Below are positions 12,331 to 21,177 of a DNA stretch of 64,000 bases, one piece after another. Numbering within the stretch: position 1 is the stretch's first letter; every line of letters starts with the position of its first letter. Both the position numbers and the translations under genes were made by a program. The notes beneath the pieces were generated by a model. It saw only the letters and a list, made by a program, of their open reading frames with translations, had not been told where the DNA came from and did no database searches. Source of the DNA: Adiantum capillus-veneris (lineage: Eukaryota; Streptophyta; Polypodiopsida; Polypodiales; Pteridaceae); the NCBI GenBank assembly GCA_014529385.2, contig CM043960.1, positions 78,161,910-78,225,909 of the forward strand. The letters run 5' to 3'.

Positions 12331-12585
12331 ATTTGCAAGAAAATAGAACAGATATGTTAAAAATATAGTTTAATTTGTAGAAATTGGAGTGCTTTTATTT
12401 GATGAAAAATACCCACGTTGGTGGACAAGCACACAGTCCTCGTCCACGCTGTGATGAAAAATACGTGCACAGACGGACTACATGCGCGTTCACTAGTGTG
12501 GGTATTTTTCATCAAAAAAAAGCACCCCAATTTCTATGAATTAAGCTATATTTTTAACATATTCGTTCTATTTTCTTGCAAAATC
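12331..12585. mobile_element. fold-back (MITE-like) element of about 255 bp
   Basis: The left arm, 12331-12423, and the reverse complement of the right arm, 12491-12585, match at roughly nine positions in ten over about 92 bp. Both contain TTGCAAGAAAATAGAAC and TGATGAAAAATACCCAC. The loop of about 67 bp holds another near-palindrome (GTGGACAAG paired with CTCGTCCAC). No clear target duplication is visible, so it could also be a palindromic duplication, but the shape is that of a fold-back MITE. It lies about 360 bp upstream of POP5. Confidence 0.75.
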
Positions 12586-12776
12586 TAAGTCACAATTTCG
12601 TTTTTGCTCCCCTTTGAGGTAACTAATTTCTTGAATTTTCAAACAGCTCAAGGTTAAGTTGAGAGACCTTTTCTTCATCCTACGCCACCTTGTGACACAA
12701 GAAATACTAAAAATTAATTTTCATATCTTGAGCTCCCTATCTGTCCGCCCGCGCGCGGACGGACTGCATGCTCATG

Positions 12777-12909
<133 letters not shown>

Positions 12910-12948
12910 TGCAGCAGTGCGAGGTAGTCATGTGTAGCCCTGGAGAAG

Positions 12949-13392
12949 ATGGTGGCGTTGAAAAATCGATACCTCGTGATGGAGGTGTTTTGCGAGGGAG
13001 AGGGCCCTGTTCTCTCACAGTCTTCCCTCGCCAACGCCATCAGAGACATCATTCTCCACAACTTTGGAGAGTTGGGCCTCGCAGCTTCTCTTCCATCTCT
13101 TCAAGTGAAGTATGTAAATCCAGTGACCAAATTATGCGTGATCAGGTGTAGCCATGCAGAATATGAGAAGATATGGTGTGAGATTACATTTATCACGAGC
13201 ATTAACAACTGTCCTCTGATTTTTAACCTACTTGATTTACGTGGAAATATTAGTTGCTGTAAGCTTGCAGCTTTGGAGTACGACAAGGCTAAAAATGAAC
13301 TGCTGAAGCTTAAAGCTGGGAAGAATGAACCGTCTCCCAAGTTGTTGAATGCCGCCACTAACCTAGAAAAAATTTTGCAAATAGAAATGTGA
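12949..13392 (+). CDS. POP5: RNase P/MRP protein subunit POP5 homologue, complete frame inside the MULE
   Basis: The 147-codon frame starts MVALKNRYLVMEVF, the usual N-terminus of POP5, and contains KYVNPVTKLCVIRC and CPLIFNLLDLRG, hallmark stretches of the Rpp14/Pop5 family. Length is close to plant POP5 proteins (about 150 aa). POP5 is a small RNA-binding subunit of nuclear RNase P and RNase MRP, which process pre-tRNA and pre-rRNA. The start is the first in-frame ATG after an in-frame TAG at 12925. There are no introns and no internal stops or frameshifts, whereas neighbouring captured genes are broken. It sits in a MULE, so it is either a captured retrocopy-like gene kept by selection or a recent capture not yet decayed. 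No poly(A) tail is visible downstream. Identification as POP5 is firm; functionality is inferred only from the open frame. Confidence 0.88.
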   Translation: MVALKNRYLVMEVFCEGEGPVLSQSSLANAIRDIILHNFGELGLAASLPSLQVKYVNPVTKLCVIRCSHAEYEKIWCEITFITSINNCPLIFNLLDLRGNISCCKLAALEYDKAKNELLKLKAGKNEPSPKLLNAATNLEKILQIEM

Positions 13393-13890
13393 TCAAAATT
13401 TTCTGAAACTTCTAAGGGAAGTTAGGCTCGTCCTTGATCCAGTTTTTCCATCCAAGTGCTCTCTCTTGAAGTAGCTTGTTTGAGTCGTGTCGGCAAAGGT
13501 ATTGCATTGCCTGATAAAGTCATTTTGGTGGGGTTGTGTGAGCGCATGTGTGCGTTGTTGGGGAGTACCTGTGAGGAATCTCTTGCATTTTTGAGTGGGT
13601 GATTATATGTGTAGCATCATCCTTGGTGGTAGTCTGTATTGTGTGTGTAGTAGAATCTCATACCTTCATACCTAATGTGAGCTGGAGTCTGCTTTGTCAT
13701 TGGGATGTAACACTCCTGATCAGTGTATTTTGGGAAGGTGCCCATTTGTCACATGTTTTTAGGTAGCTGTTTTAGTTGTTGGTAGTTAGGCACGATAGAA
13801 AATCTTGATCGAGGTATAGCAGGGTATCGAAAAGCTCTTGAGCTACTAATATAATAATAATGTTGTGGACAGGGAATATCGAGATGCATC

Positions 13891-13892
<2 letters not shown>
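13393..13892 (+). other. 3' flank of POP5
   Basis: Mixed-composition, T/G-rich sequence with no open frame of note. It has the texture of a plant 3' untranslated region, but there is no clear poly(A) signal-plus-tail and no recognisable motif. It runs to the TG/AG tract before the NC-domain piece. Confidence 0.4.

Positions 13893-13986
<94 letters not shown>
13893..13986 (+). repeat. (TG)n(AG)n microsatellite upstream of the NC-domain piece
   Basis: About 66 bp of TG passes directly into about 28 bp of AG, ending roughly 55 bp before the ATG of the next gene piece. Its position mirrors the GA tracts before POP5 and histone H4. Confidence 0.95.
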
Positions 13987-13989
<3 letters not shown>

Positions 13990-14040
13990 CTTCCTCTCTT
14001 GCCTTCGCACCCACAGAGAAGCAAAAGACAAGAGACAGGT

Positions 14041-14205
14041 ATGGGGATTTTGTCTAGTCGCGTCGTAGAGGAGAATTTGCGTCTTGGGGCTCACGTTTCC
14101 TCTTGGCGTTTTGCTTACTCGTATGGCCATAGCGACGTTTATGTGGGTGGTGCTAGCAAAGTCATTCATTTCACTAGAGCACATGGACAGGAGCAGTCCC
14201 CATAG
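14041..14205 (+). pseudogene. LRAT/NC-domain protein, N-terminal (first-exon-like) fragment
   Basis: A 54-codon frame begins MGILSSRVVEENLRLGAHVS and continues with SWRFAYSYGHSDVYVGG and KVIHFTR. This is the start of plant NC-domain (LRAT-like) proteins of about 250 aa; the GH in YSYGHSDVYVGG corresponds to the conserved histidine of the H-box. The rest of the family, including the catalytic-type cysteine region, is not found downstream before the H4 pseudogene. The frame stops at TAG 14203. It is most simply a captured first exon. Members of the family are hydrolase/acyltransferase-like; this fragment alone would not be active. Confidence 0.7.
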
Positions 14206-14621
<416 letters not shown>

Positions 14622-14679
14622 TGAAGCCTATATTATGGGTAAGGGGAGAGAAATGCAAGCTTGCCAAAAAGAGGAAAGG

Positions 14680-14954
14680 ATGGAAGGTCGTGGAAAGGGA
14701 GGGGTCAAGCTCGACAGGAAGGTTTGTGTGACAACATTCAGGACATTGCCAAGCCTGCCATTCGAAGGCTTGCTCGTAGGGGGGGTGTGAAATGCATCAG
14801 TGGCCTAAGCTACAAGGAAACTAGAGGTACTCTTGGAGAATTTTATCCCAAATGCTATGACCTACACAAACATGCCTACCCAAAAACTATCACTACCATG
14901 GATGTTGTGTATGCTCTCAAGTGATAGGGCCGTACTCTCTATGCATTTGGTAGT
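14680..14954 (+). pseudogene. histone H4 pseudogene
   Basis: ATG at 14680 opens GRGKGG and then RKV. After a one-base deletion the next frame reads [20 protein letters not shown], followed by [11 protein letters not shown] and finally TMDVVYALK. The last two codons before the terminal GRTLYAFG are TGA TAG, where H4 has Arg-Gln (CGA CAG): two C-to-T changes. About seven N-terminal residues (the KGLGKGG stretch) are missing, and the segment between KETRG and KTIT is scrambled by indels. Histone H4 is the 103-residue nucleosome core protein; this copy cannot encode it. Plant H4 genes are intronless, so a DNA-level or RNA-level origin cannot be told apart. It is part of the Pack-MULE cargo. Confidence 0.92.
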
Positions 14955-15100
14955 GGCAACCTCTTGCTACTTCGTTAGGATATGGTTTTTGTAAGGGTAT
15001 TTTCCTTCAATCTTTCATTATTGATACCTAATCTCTTGAAGCATGAATTTCCCACCTTGCACAACTAGTGGTTAAATTTTAGCAATACTTCTTTGGTGTC

Positions 15101-15151
<51 letters not shown>

Positions 15152-15710
15152 TCCCTCTTGGATAATAAATATCCAATTCAAGACTCATGGAATAGATCTC
15201 AAAGATCTCATTGGATTGTTTCAATTGCGTTACAAAGTTGTGTGGGTGTGAATAAAGATGCAAAAAAATGCAATAACCTTCCTATATTTTTCCCAATCGT
15301 ATGTACCCACACGATTTGGAAAAAATCTCATTAATAGGAATCTTCACAATTGCCACCTTTCATGATCTTTCATAGCATGGATATGGTAGTTTTCTCAATC
15401 CTCATACAGTGCCATCTCTCCTTTATATTTATATAGAAAGATGGCAACGTTAAGCTCAACTTGTATGCCATTTGCAATGTACATAATGCATAGTGAGAAA
15501 TTGTGTGATCATTAAACACATATGAGCGTGGCAAGGAATTCCTAACATGGCAGGGCCTAGAGCACTTAAAATTTTTGGTTTTTTTCTTCAAATGGGGACA
15601 AGGGCTTCTGCCCCAATATAGCCATCCATGCTTGCAGTTGAAGGCATTGCATTGTGTAAGATATTCACAATGAGATGTTGAAATAAATGTTGTCCTTGGT
15701 ACTATTAGGG

Positions 15711-15742
<32 letters not shown>

Positions 15743-16417
15743 TGCTCGGGGCCTCATTATATGCAGTGCATTATATCTAGCAACGATTCACTATACAAGG
15801 TAGGGAAAAACTATGATGTTTGAGAAACATTTTGCATTATATACTGCATTACATCTACGACTAATTCAATTTTGAATACCCTTTGAGACTACAAAGTGAC
15901 TGGATCTAGATTAGTGGAGCAATTACCTCTTACCCTTCTTTGTGACGAGAAAAGCTACATTGTGTCCTCAGTAACCTTAAAGTTTTTAGTTAGCCAAATA
16001 AACAAGAGAAAAGACACATGTCTATAGAACAAGTATGTGAAAGCCTTTTTTTTGGGGGATAGAATGGGTATACATAATATATATTTTTGATATGCATCAT
16101 GTATTAGCTTAAAGAATCCAAAAATTGTTATTATTGTATATAACTTTGCATACAACATAGATATTTTAATATAAACTCTTAAATAAATTGATATAAAATT
16201 CCCACGGAGTTCATTAAAGTATATGTAACATAGCACGTGCCTTCTACAGAAGGGATTTTCATTTCTTGTGAGTTTAAAAATTCATGTGTACAAGAGGGGT
16301 ATAAGGGGTAATTAAAATCAATTTTGGTAAACACACGTGATATATGAAAATTTTACTAATGAATGTCGTGGGATAAAATTATGTCAAAGGGTTGTATGTT
16401 TGGGAGCAGTGTCATGT
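14955..16417. other. MULE right interior, unassigned, with GA and poly-G tracts
   Basis: AT-rich sequence without a recognised gene on either strand. It contains a (GA)n tract at 15102-15149 and a G run at 15708-15742 (one A interruption) that could form G-quadruplex structure or be a sequencing weak spot. Confidence 0.5.
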
Positions 16418-16505
16418 ACAATGAGTCTATTTGAGCACACAATTAAAAAAGTTCTAAATTTGTGCCAAAAGCTCTAAATTAAAAGCTTACAAAATTATTA
16501 TCCCC
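16418..16505 (-). repeat. right terminal inverted repeat of the MULE
   Basis: This is the imperfect reverse complement of 9463-9550, ending TATCCCC just before the target duplication. Confidence 0.8.
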
Positions 16506-16514
16506 CTAAACAAA
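16506..16514 (+). repeat. right 9-bp target-site duplication of the MULE
   Basis: CTAAACAAA is identical to 9454-9462. Confidence 0.93.
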
Positions 16515-16957
16515 TTGATCAAATTAAAGAAGCTCTATAAATGTGAGGAATATAGAGAAAAGGATTGTAAGAGTCAAGAGGATGACACATCCTCTCAGCA
16601 CAATGATTCACAAATGAGTGAGTCCATTGCAAAACCAGCAGCACCTATCGATCAAGAAAAGTTTATTAACAAAAGGGTCAAGAGGTTACCTCCTCTTGTG
16701 AAGTCTAATCCAGGGGAGCTTAAGTGGTTCAAAATTGAGAGAAAATGGACAAACCATACATACAAGGAAAGAGTGTTACTATAGCATAGAATATTCTAGG
16801 GAGAAGTATGTACAACCTATTCCAATAGCACCTACTCCACCTAGATACATTACCGGGAAAGCGCCAGGACCAGTAGGAGTTTCAAGGCCACAAATTGTCT
16901 TAGGACAACAACCTCCGCTTCCAGGTGCTAGAATGCCTGTAGACATGAGATACACAT
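16515..16957 (+). pseudogene. element A gag, middle part
   Basis: This continues the gag frame broken at 9462 (LYKCEEYREKDC). It then reads WFKIERKWTNHTYKE and, one base out of frame, RPQIVLGQQPPLPGARMP. Element F has the matching KWCAIEGKWTNHETHECYF and RPQPVLGQQSPYPRHN (51550-51790), so this is the gag C-terminal part. One frameshift near 16775 breaks it. Element B is inserted immediately after TACACAT at 16957. Confidence 0.8.
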
Positions 16958-17265
16958 TGTTGAGCCAGTAGAGGAAGTGTTGAGCCAGCAGAGGATCACA
17001 CCCACATTTTTGCTCACACCCATCATTTTGTAACCATTGATTGTAATAAATGTCTTTCCGACATTAATTTTGATTTGAGCCATTCATTAAGTAACGAGAC
17101 TCAATTGAGTTTCCAGCTTGTAATCCCGAAGTAATTTCACCTGTTGATGTAAATAATTAGAGATGTTCTCACCTCCAAGGCTGAGGTATATAAGCCAAAG
17201 TTTTGTAACCTAAAGGAGATTCAATTATTAATCAAAGTGAGTTTTTGAGCGCCGTGACTGTGTCT

Positions 17266-17296
<31 letters not shown>

Positions 17297-17922
17297 TCTT
17301 ATCTTCTTGCTACACGAGCTACGGGGCCGCCATTGGAGAAGCGACACCGCCATTGTGTTAGCAACGGTGAGAGCTACACACAGATACCAAGAGTGCGCGC
17401 TATCGGCTTCTACGTGTGGTAAGTTCCTACGAGCTTCGGTGTGAGTTTTCTTCCAACTCGTGTGTCGGAATAGAGCGTGCAGCATATCTATAGAACCACA
17501 ACGAGTAGAGCTACACATTAGTACCATCGGGGTCAAGTTTCGGTCACCTGTATTTTTCGGCCTGTCTTCATACGCGTTTGCCGCACGGAGTGATTATAGG
17601 TTGATTTTGCAGTTCAAGTCTTTAGGGTGTTGTTCTTACCTAGTGAATAGACTTCCCCTTGAGTTTGAGATCGATTCAATGATTCTAGATCCTGTTTCGT
17701 ATAGCATTCGTTCGTAGTACGGATTTCATTCACTTGCGTATTTTAGAACTTAGATTTGATTTCCTTAGTAGTGATTGTCATTAGAAGGTCGAGTAGGTGA
17801 TTTGACACCCACCTAGTTGTTTCCATGCGCCTGCGGGTCAAGCTCCGTCCTCGTCTGACAAATTCTGTTGTTGGTTGAGTTCTCGCTATTTAGCTTCCGC
17901 TAGCGGCGTAACCGCCTTAACA
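16958..17922 (+). mobile_element. 5' LTR of element B
   Basis: It begins TGTTGAGCCAG, which is repeated 20 bp later, and ends CCGCCTTAACA just before the primer site. It matches the 3' LTR at all but about ten positions. It contains a TATA box and a short GA tract (17265-17296). Confidence 0.92.
17187..17194 (+). promoter_or_regulatory. probable TATA box of the B LTR
   Basis: TATATAAG lies about 75 bp upstream of the GA tract and is preserved in the 3' LTR at 34203-34210. Distance and sequence fit a plant core promoter driving the genomic transcript. Confidence 0.55.
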
Positions 17923-17924
17923 TT

Positions 17925-17941
17925 TGGCGCCCTGCCAGGGA
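17925..17941 (+). other. primer-binding site of element B
   Basis: TGGCGCCCTGCCAGGGA starts two bases after the LTR. It has the TGGCGCC...GGGA form found in Athila/Tat elements; the exact tRNA partner needs comparison with tRNA 3' ends. Confidence 0.8.
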
Positions 17942-19353
17942 CGAGAGCCCTAAGTAGGTGACCTTAGACTAATCCTACGAGGTGAGTCGTATAAACTACT
18001 TTGTATACTTTAGTTAGAAAAGATCTAGGAGTGGTGGACTCCGAAGGTCTCGAGAGATACTAGGAAGTGGGGTATTCCTGGGTCTTCCGTGTTGACAGTA
18101 TTTTTAGTTTAGCTTAGATTAGATTGTTTTTTATGGTGTTTAAGTGGTTGTTGACATAAAAAGCATTTGCTACTCCTTGTGTGGTAGTAAATCTCTTTAT
18201 ATTTTCAATTGCAAAAAATCCATTTTATGATTAGAAGTAGCTTAGGTAGGGCCTGATTTGATCCTGATCTAGAGCTATCAATTGGTGTTCTATTTGCTTG
18301 ATGTGTTTGATTGCATGTTAGATCACTGAAAACGTCGCTTTGGTAGTGAAATATGCAATAAACAAAGTTCAGAAAAATTTTCTGTGTAACTGATTGTTGC
18401 TGAGCACTTAAAAGAGCTATTGGAAGAGTTCTGTGCTGAAAAACTGGAAATCTGCAACTTTAGACATCATACGCGTATGATGTCTTAGGACCTAAACAGA
18501 GACTAAAATTGAAAATTTGACATTGCCAGAGTGTTTAGAAGGGGGGTTTTTTTACCCTAAGATCAACTTAAAACAAAAGCATTAACACTCAAAGAAACCC
18601 AAAAAGACAAGTCGGAGTCCAAGAAACGCAAAGAATAGGAAATTTTGGATTCAAATCTTGTTTTTACATTCAAACCTGACAAAAACACTTGAAACTCAAT
18701 TATAAACATTGGAGAAGGCTTAAAACCAAAAATAGTCAAAATCTGGGACAAAAGACATCATACGCGTATAATGTCTTTTGGCACATCCACTGCTTATTTT
18801 TGATATCTGACCTGACAAGATTGTTACAGGCACTGTTGGAAGCATAAATATCAAGTTTGGACCCAAATTGATGAAAAAGACATCATACGCGTATGATGTC
18901 TTTGACCTAATTTTGGACATATTTTGATACTTTGCTAACACAGATCCATTGTAATAGCTGTCTAGAGGTTATATTTCAAGTTTCATCCCATTTGGATCAC
19001 AATTGACCCAAGAAACAAGTCAAAAGCGGAAAATTTCCAAGAAAAGCCTGAACTAGCCATAACTTGCTCAAACAGAGTTCAAACTGAATTTTGTGAGGGA
19101 ACAGAGCATAAAGGGGCCACTGAGAGTGAGCATAACCAAAATAGTCAAAATCTGTGAAAAAAGACATCATACGCGTATAATGTCTTTTTCAGCATAACTG
19201 CGACAAAATTCTCACTTGATAAAACAGAAGTTGTCCAACTGACAAGATTAAACAATTGACCAAGTATCAGTCAGATTGGATCAATTCTGACCACAAAAAC
19301 TTGGGGAAAACAAATTGCCGAGACGGAAAAGTTACAGTCCTTTAGGGGAATTG
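17942..19353 (+). other. non-coding leader of element B
   Basis: About 1.4 kb with no credible ORF lies between the primer site and gag. It shares phrases with the leaders of A and F and holds four palindromes. The gag start is set at 19354 because element F gag starts with the same MNLRS sequence. Confidence 0.7.
18462..19185 (+). repeat. array of four spaced palindromes in the B leader
   Basis: 24-bp palindromes made of half-site AGACATCATACG and its reverse complement are centred at 18473, 18764, 18889 and 19173. Spacings are 291, 125 and 284 bp. Two are perfect and two share the same single change (TATAAT for TATGAT). The centre is ACGCGT. Confidence 0.92.
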
Positions 19354-21177
19354 ATGAATTTGAGATCGGGCAGGAATCTCCGGAATAATCAACCAAAACA
19401 AGGGGAACCAGCAAGTGTCATATCAACCGAGGGAAGTGTAAACCAAAGTTGGGTGCAACCATTAGAGCCGATCTTTGAAGGAAGTGTTTCTGATACTTCT
19501 TCGGAGAGGTCTTACGAGATTTTCACCGAACACTCGAACAGGAACAACAGAGAAAATATGGCAGCAGGATCATCAAACCCTTCCGCCACAATGAAGCTAT
19601 TGTTCATAAAATATCAGTACGACAATGAGCAAGGTGCAAAGATCTACAAAGATGGAATGGACCGCTATTGTGTAAAGATAGAAGAAAGACCTAGTGAGTT
19701 CAAGGACTTAGTGCCTGTGAGCTATAGCGGAGATAGATATCTAGATGACGAGGGTACCATGTACTTGGTAGTTCTAAACCCTAACATTGTGGACAAGTGG
19801 GGAATGATGGGCACCAAAGCCAAAATAGATGAAGAGCTCGAAGAGAAAGCACCAATAATGAACTTCCCTAATGCGAGGTTAAGAAGAGAGAATGAAACTA
19901 CAAGGATCAACACTGATAACATCTATGTGGGGCTATACAAATATAATAATGGGGAGCAAGATCTCTATTATAGATGTGAAGAACCCTACACCGGAGAGTT
20001 GACAGACAAAAAAAGACTCTATGTCTTTACCTACACAGAGGGATCGGAAGTGAAAATTGCCGCTTACGATAAGTATGGCAGGCAATACTCAATAATGGGC
20101 AAGAAAGAATTAGAAGGATATACATACTTTGGGGGACCACTACATCAGTATTATGTTACTTCTAGCTCACATAGACCAGCACCAACAACTGGAGTGCAAA
20201 ACTCAATGACAACAGGAGGACAAAGAACTCAGGTTGCTGACTCTTTCAGTCAACCTTGGGACTCGAAGCTCGGACCAATGGGATCATTACATTCCAGAGG
20301 GTCAATGGAGACGAATCGAGGTAGTGCAGTTCCAATCCCCACCTATACCACTCCAGGTCCAAGGTTTGAAGCGGAACCATCACATTTACCTCCCAGTAGT
20401 AGATTCAGGGCAGAGGAACCGACAAGGGTAACCCATGAAGTCCATGATGCTAGAGAAAGCTTTAGCCGAGACACACGAGCAATGAGATTGGTAGCAGATC
20501 ATAGACGTATGAGACCATCTCAAGTAGCCAAGTGTGTGCCAAAGAAGTATGGTGGTTCAGGAGATCCGTATGCATATGTGTCACTCTTTAAGCAAGTCTT
20601 AAGAGCTGAGCAGATAACAGATTTCCATACACAATACGAGGGATTTGGTCTTACTCTAGAAGGTACTGCATTGACATGGTTTCAACCAATGAACATAGGG
20701 GGATTCCATGACATTGACCATTTGCTAAGAGAGTTTGCTGAGGAATTCTCAAAACGAGGGATTAAGCACAATACGGTCTCACAAATATATGCTTTTAAAC
20801 AGAGAGAACACGAAAAAGTGAAGGAAGCTTCACTTCGCTTCAAACAATACATTGAGAGATGTCCAGTACGTGAACGACCACAAGATGACAGACTATCTGT
20901 TCTCTTTATTGAGGGACTGAGGAACGACACTCTCAAGAAGGACTTGCACTTGAAAGCTTGTACAAGTTTCGAGCAAGTAACGAGAGAGGCATTGTACTTA
21001 GTGGATAACTGTACAGTTTATGGAGAGGTGTCAGCGGATACAGATTTTGCATCCAGTAGCTCCTCCTCCGTAGCGAGCGAGACTACCACTAAAAAGAATG
21101 TTCAAACAACAACCATGCCAAATGTAGAGCAAATGATAGAAGATGCTCTACGCACTGATGAGAGCTTACGAAGCTAG
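19354..21177 (+). CDS. element B gag
   Basis: Uninterrupted 607-codon frame starting MNLRSGRNLRNN; the frame is open a little further upstream, but without an ATG. The capsid-like retrotransposon-gag core lies at about residues 395-545 (SGDPYAYVSLFKQVLRAEQI, then GFGLTLEGTALTWFQ, then FAEEFSKRGIKHN). It would form the virus-like particle that packages element RNA. I see no CCHC zinc knuckle in this ORF. The C-terminal part has a Ser/Thr-rich stretch. It overlaps the next ORF by 35 nt in the +1 frame. A and F carry related but broken copies. The N-terminal 390 residues have no domain I can name. Confidence 0.88.
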   Translation: MNLRSGRNLRNNQPKQGEPASVISTEGSVNQSWVQPLEPIFEGSVSDTSSERSYEIFTEHSNRNNRENMAAGSSNPSATMKLLFIKYQYDNEQGAKIYKDGMDRYCVKIEERPSEFKDLVPVSYSGDRYLDDEGTMYLVVLNPNIVDKWGMMGTKAKIDEELEEKAPIMNFPNARLRRENETTRINTDNIYVGLYKYNNGEQDLYYRCEEPYTGELTDKKRLYVFTYTEGSEVKIAAYDKYGRQYSIMGKKELEGYTYFGGPLHQYYVTSSSHRPAPTTGVQNSMTTGGQRTQVADSFSQPWDSKLGPMGSLHSRGSMETNRGSAVPIPTYTTPGPRFEAEPSHLPPSSRFRAEEPTRVTHEVHDARESFSRDTRAMRLVADHRRMRPSQVAKCVPKKYGGSGDPYAYVSLFKQVLRAEQITDFHTQYEGFGLTLEGTALTWFQPMNIGGFHDIDHLLREFAEEFSKRGIKHNTVSQIYAFKQREHEKVKEASLRFKQYIERCPVRERPQDDRLSVLFIEGLRNDTLKKDLHLKACTSFEQVTREALYLVDNCTVYGEVSADTDFASSSSSSVASETTTKKNVQTTTMPNVEQMIEDALRTDESLRS

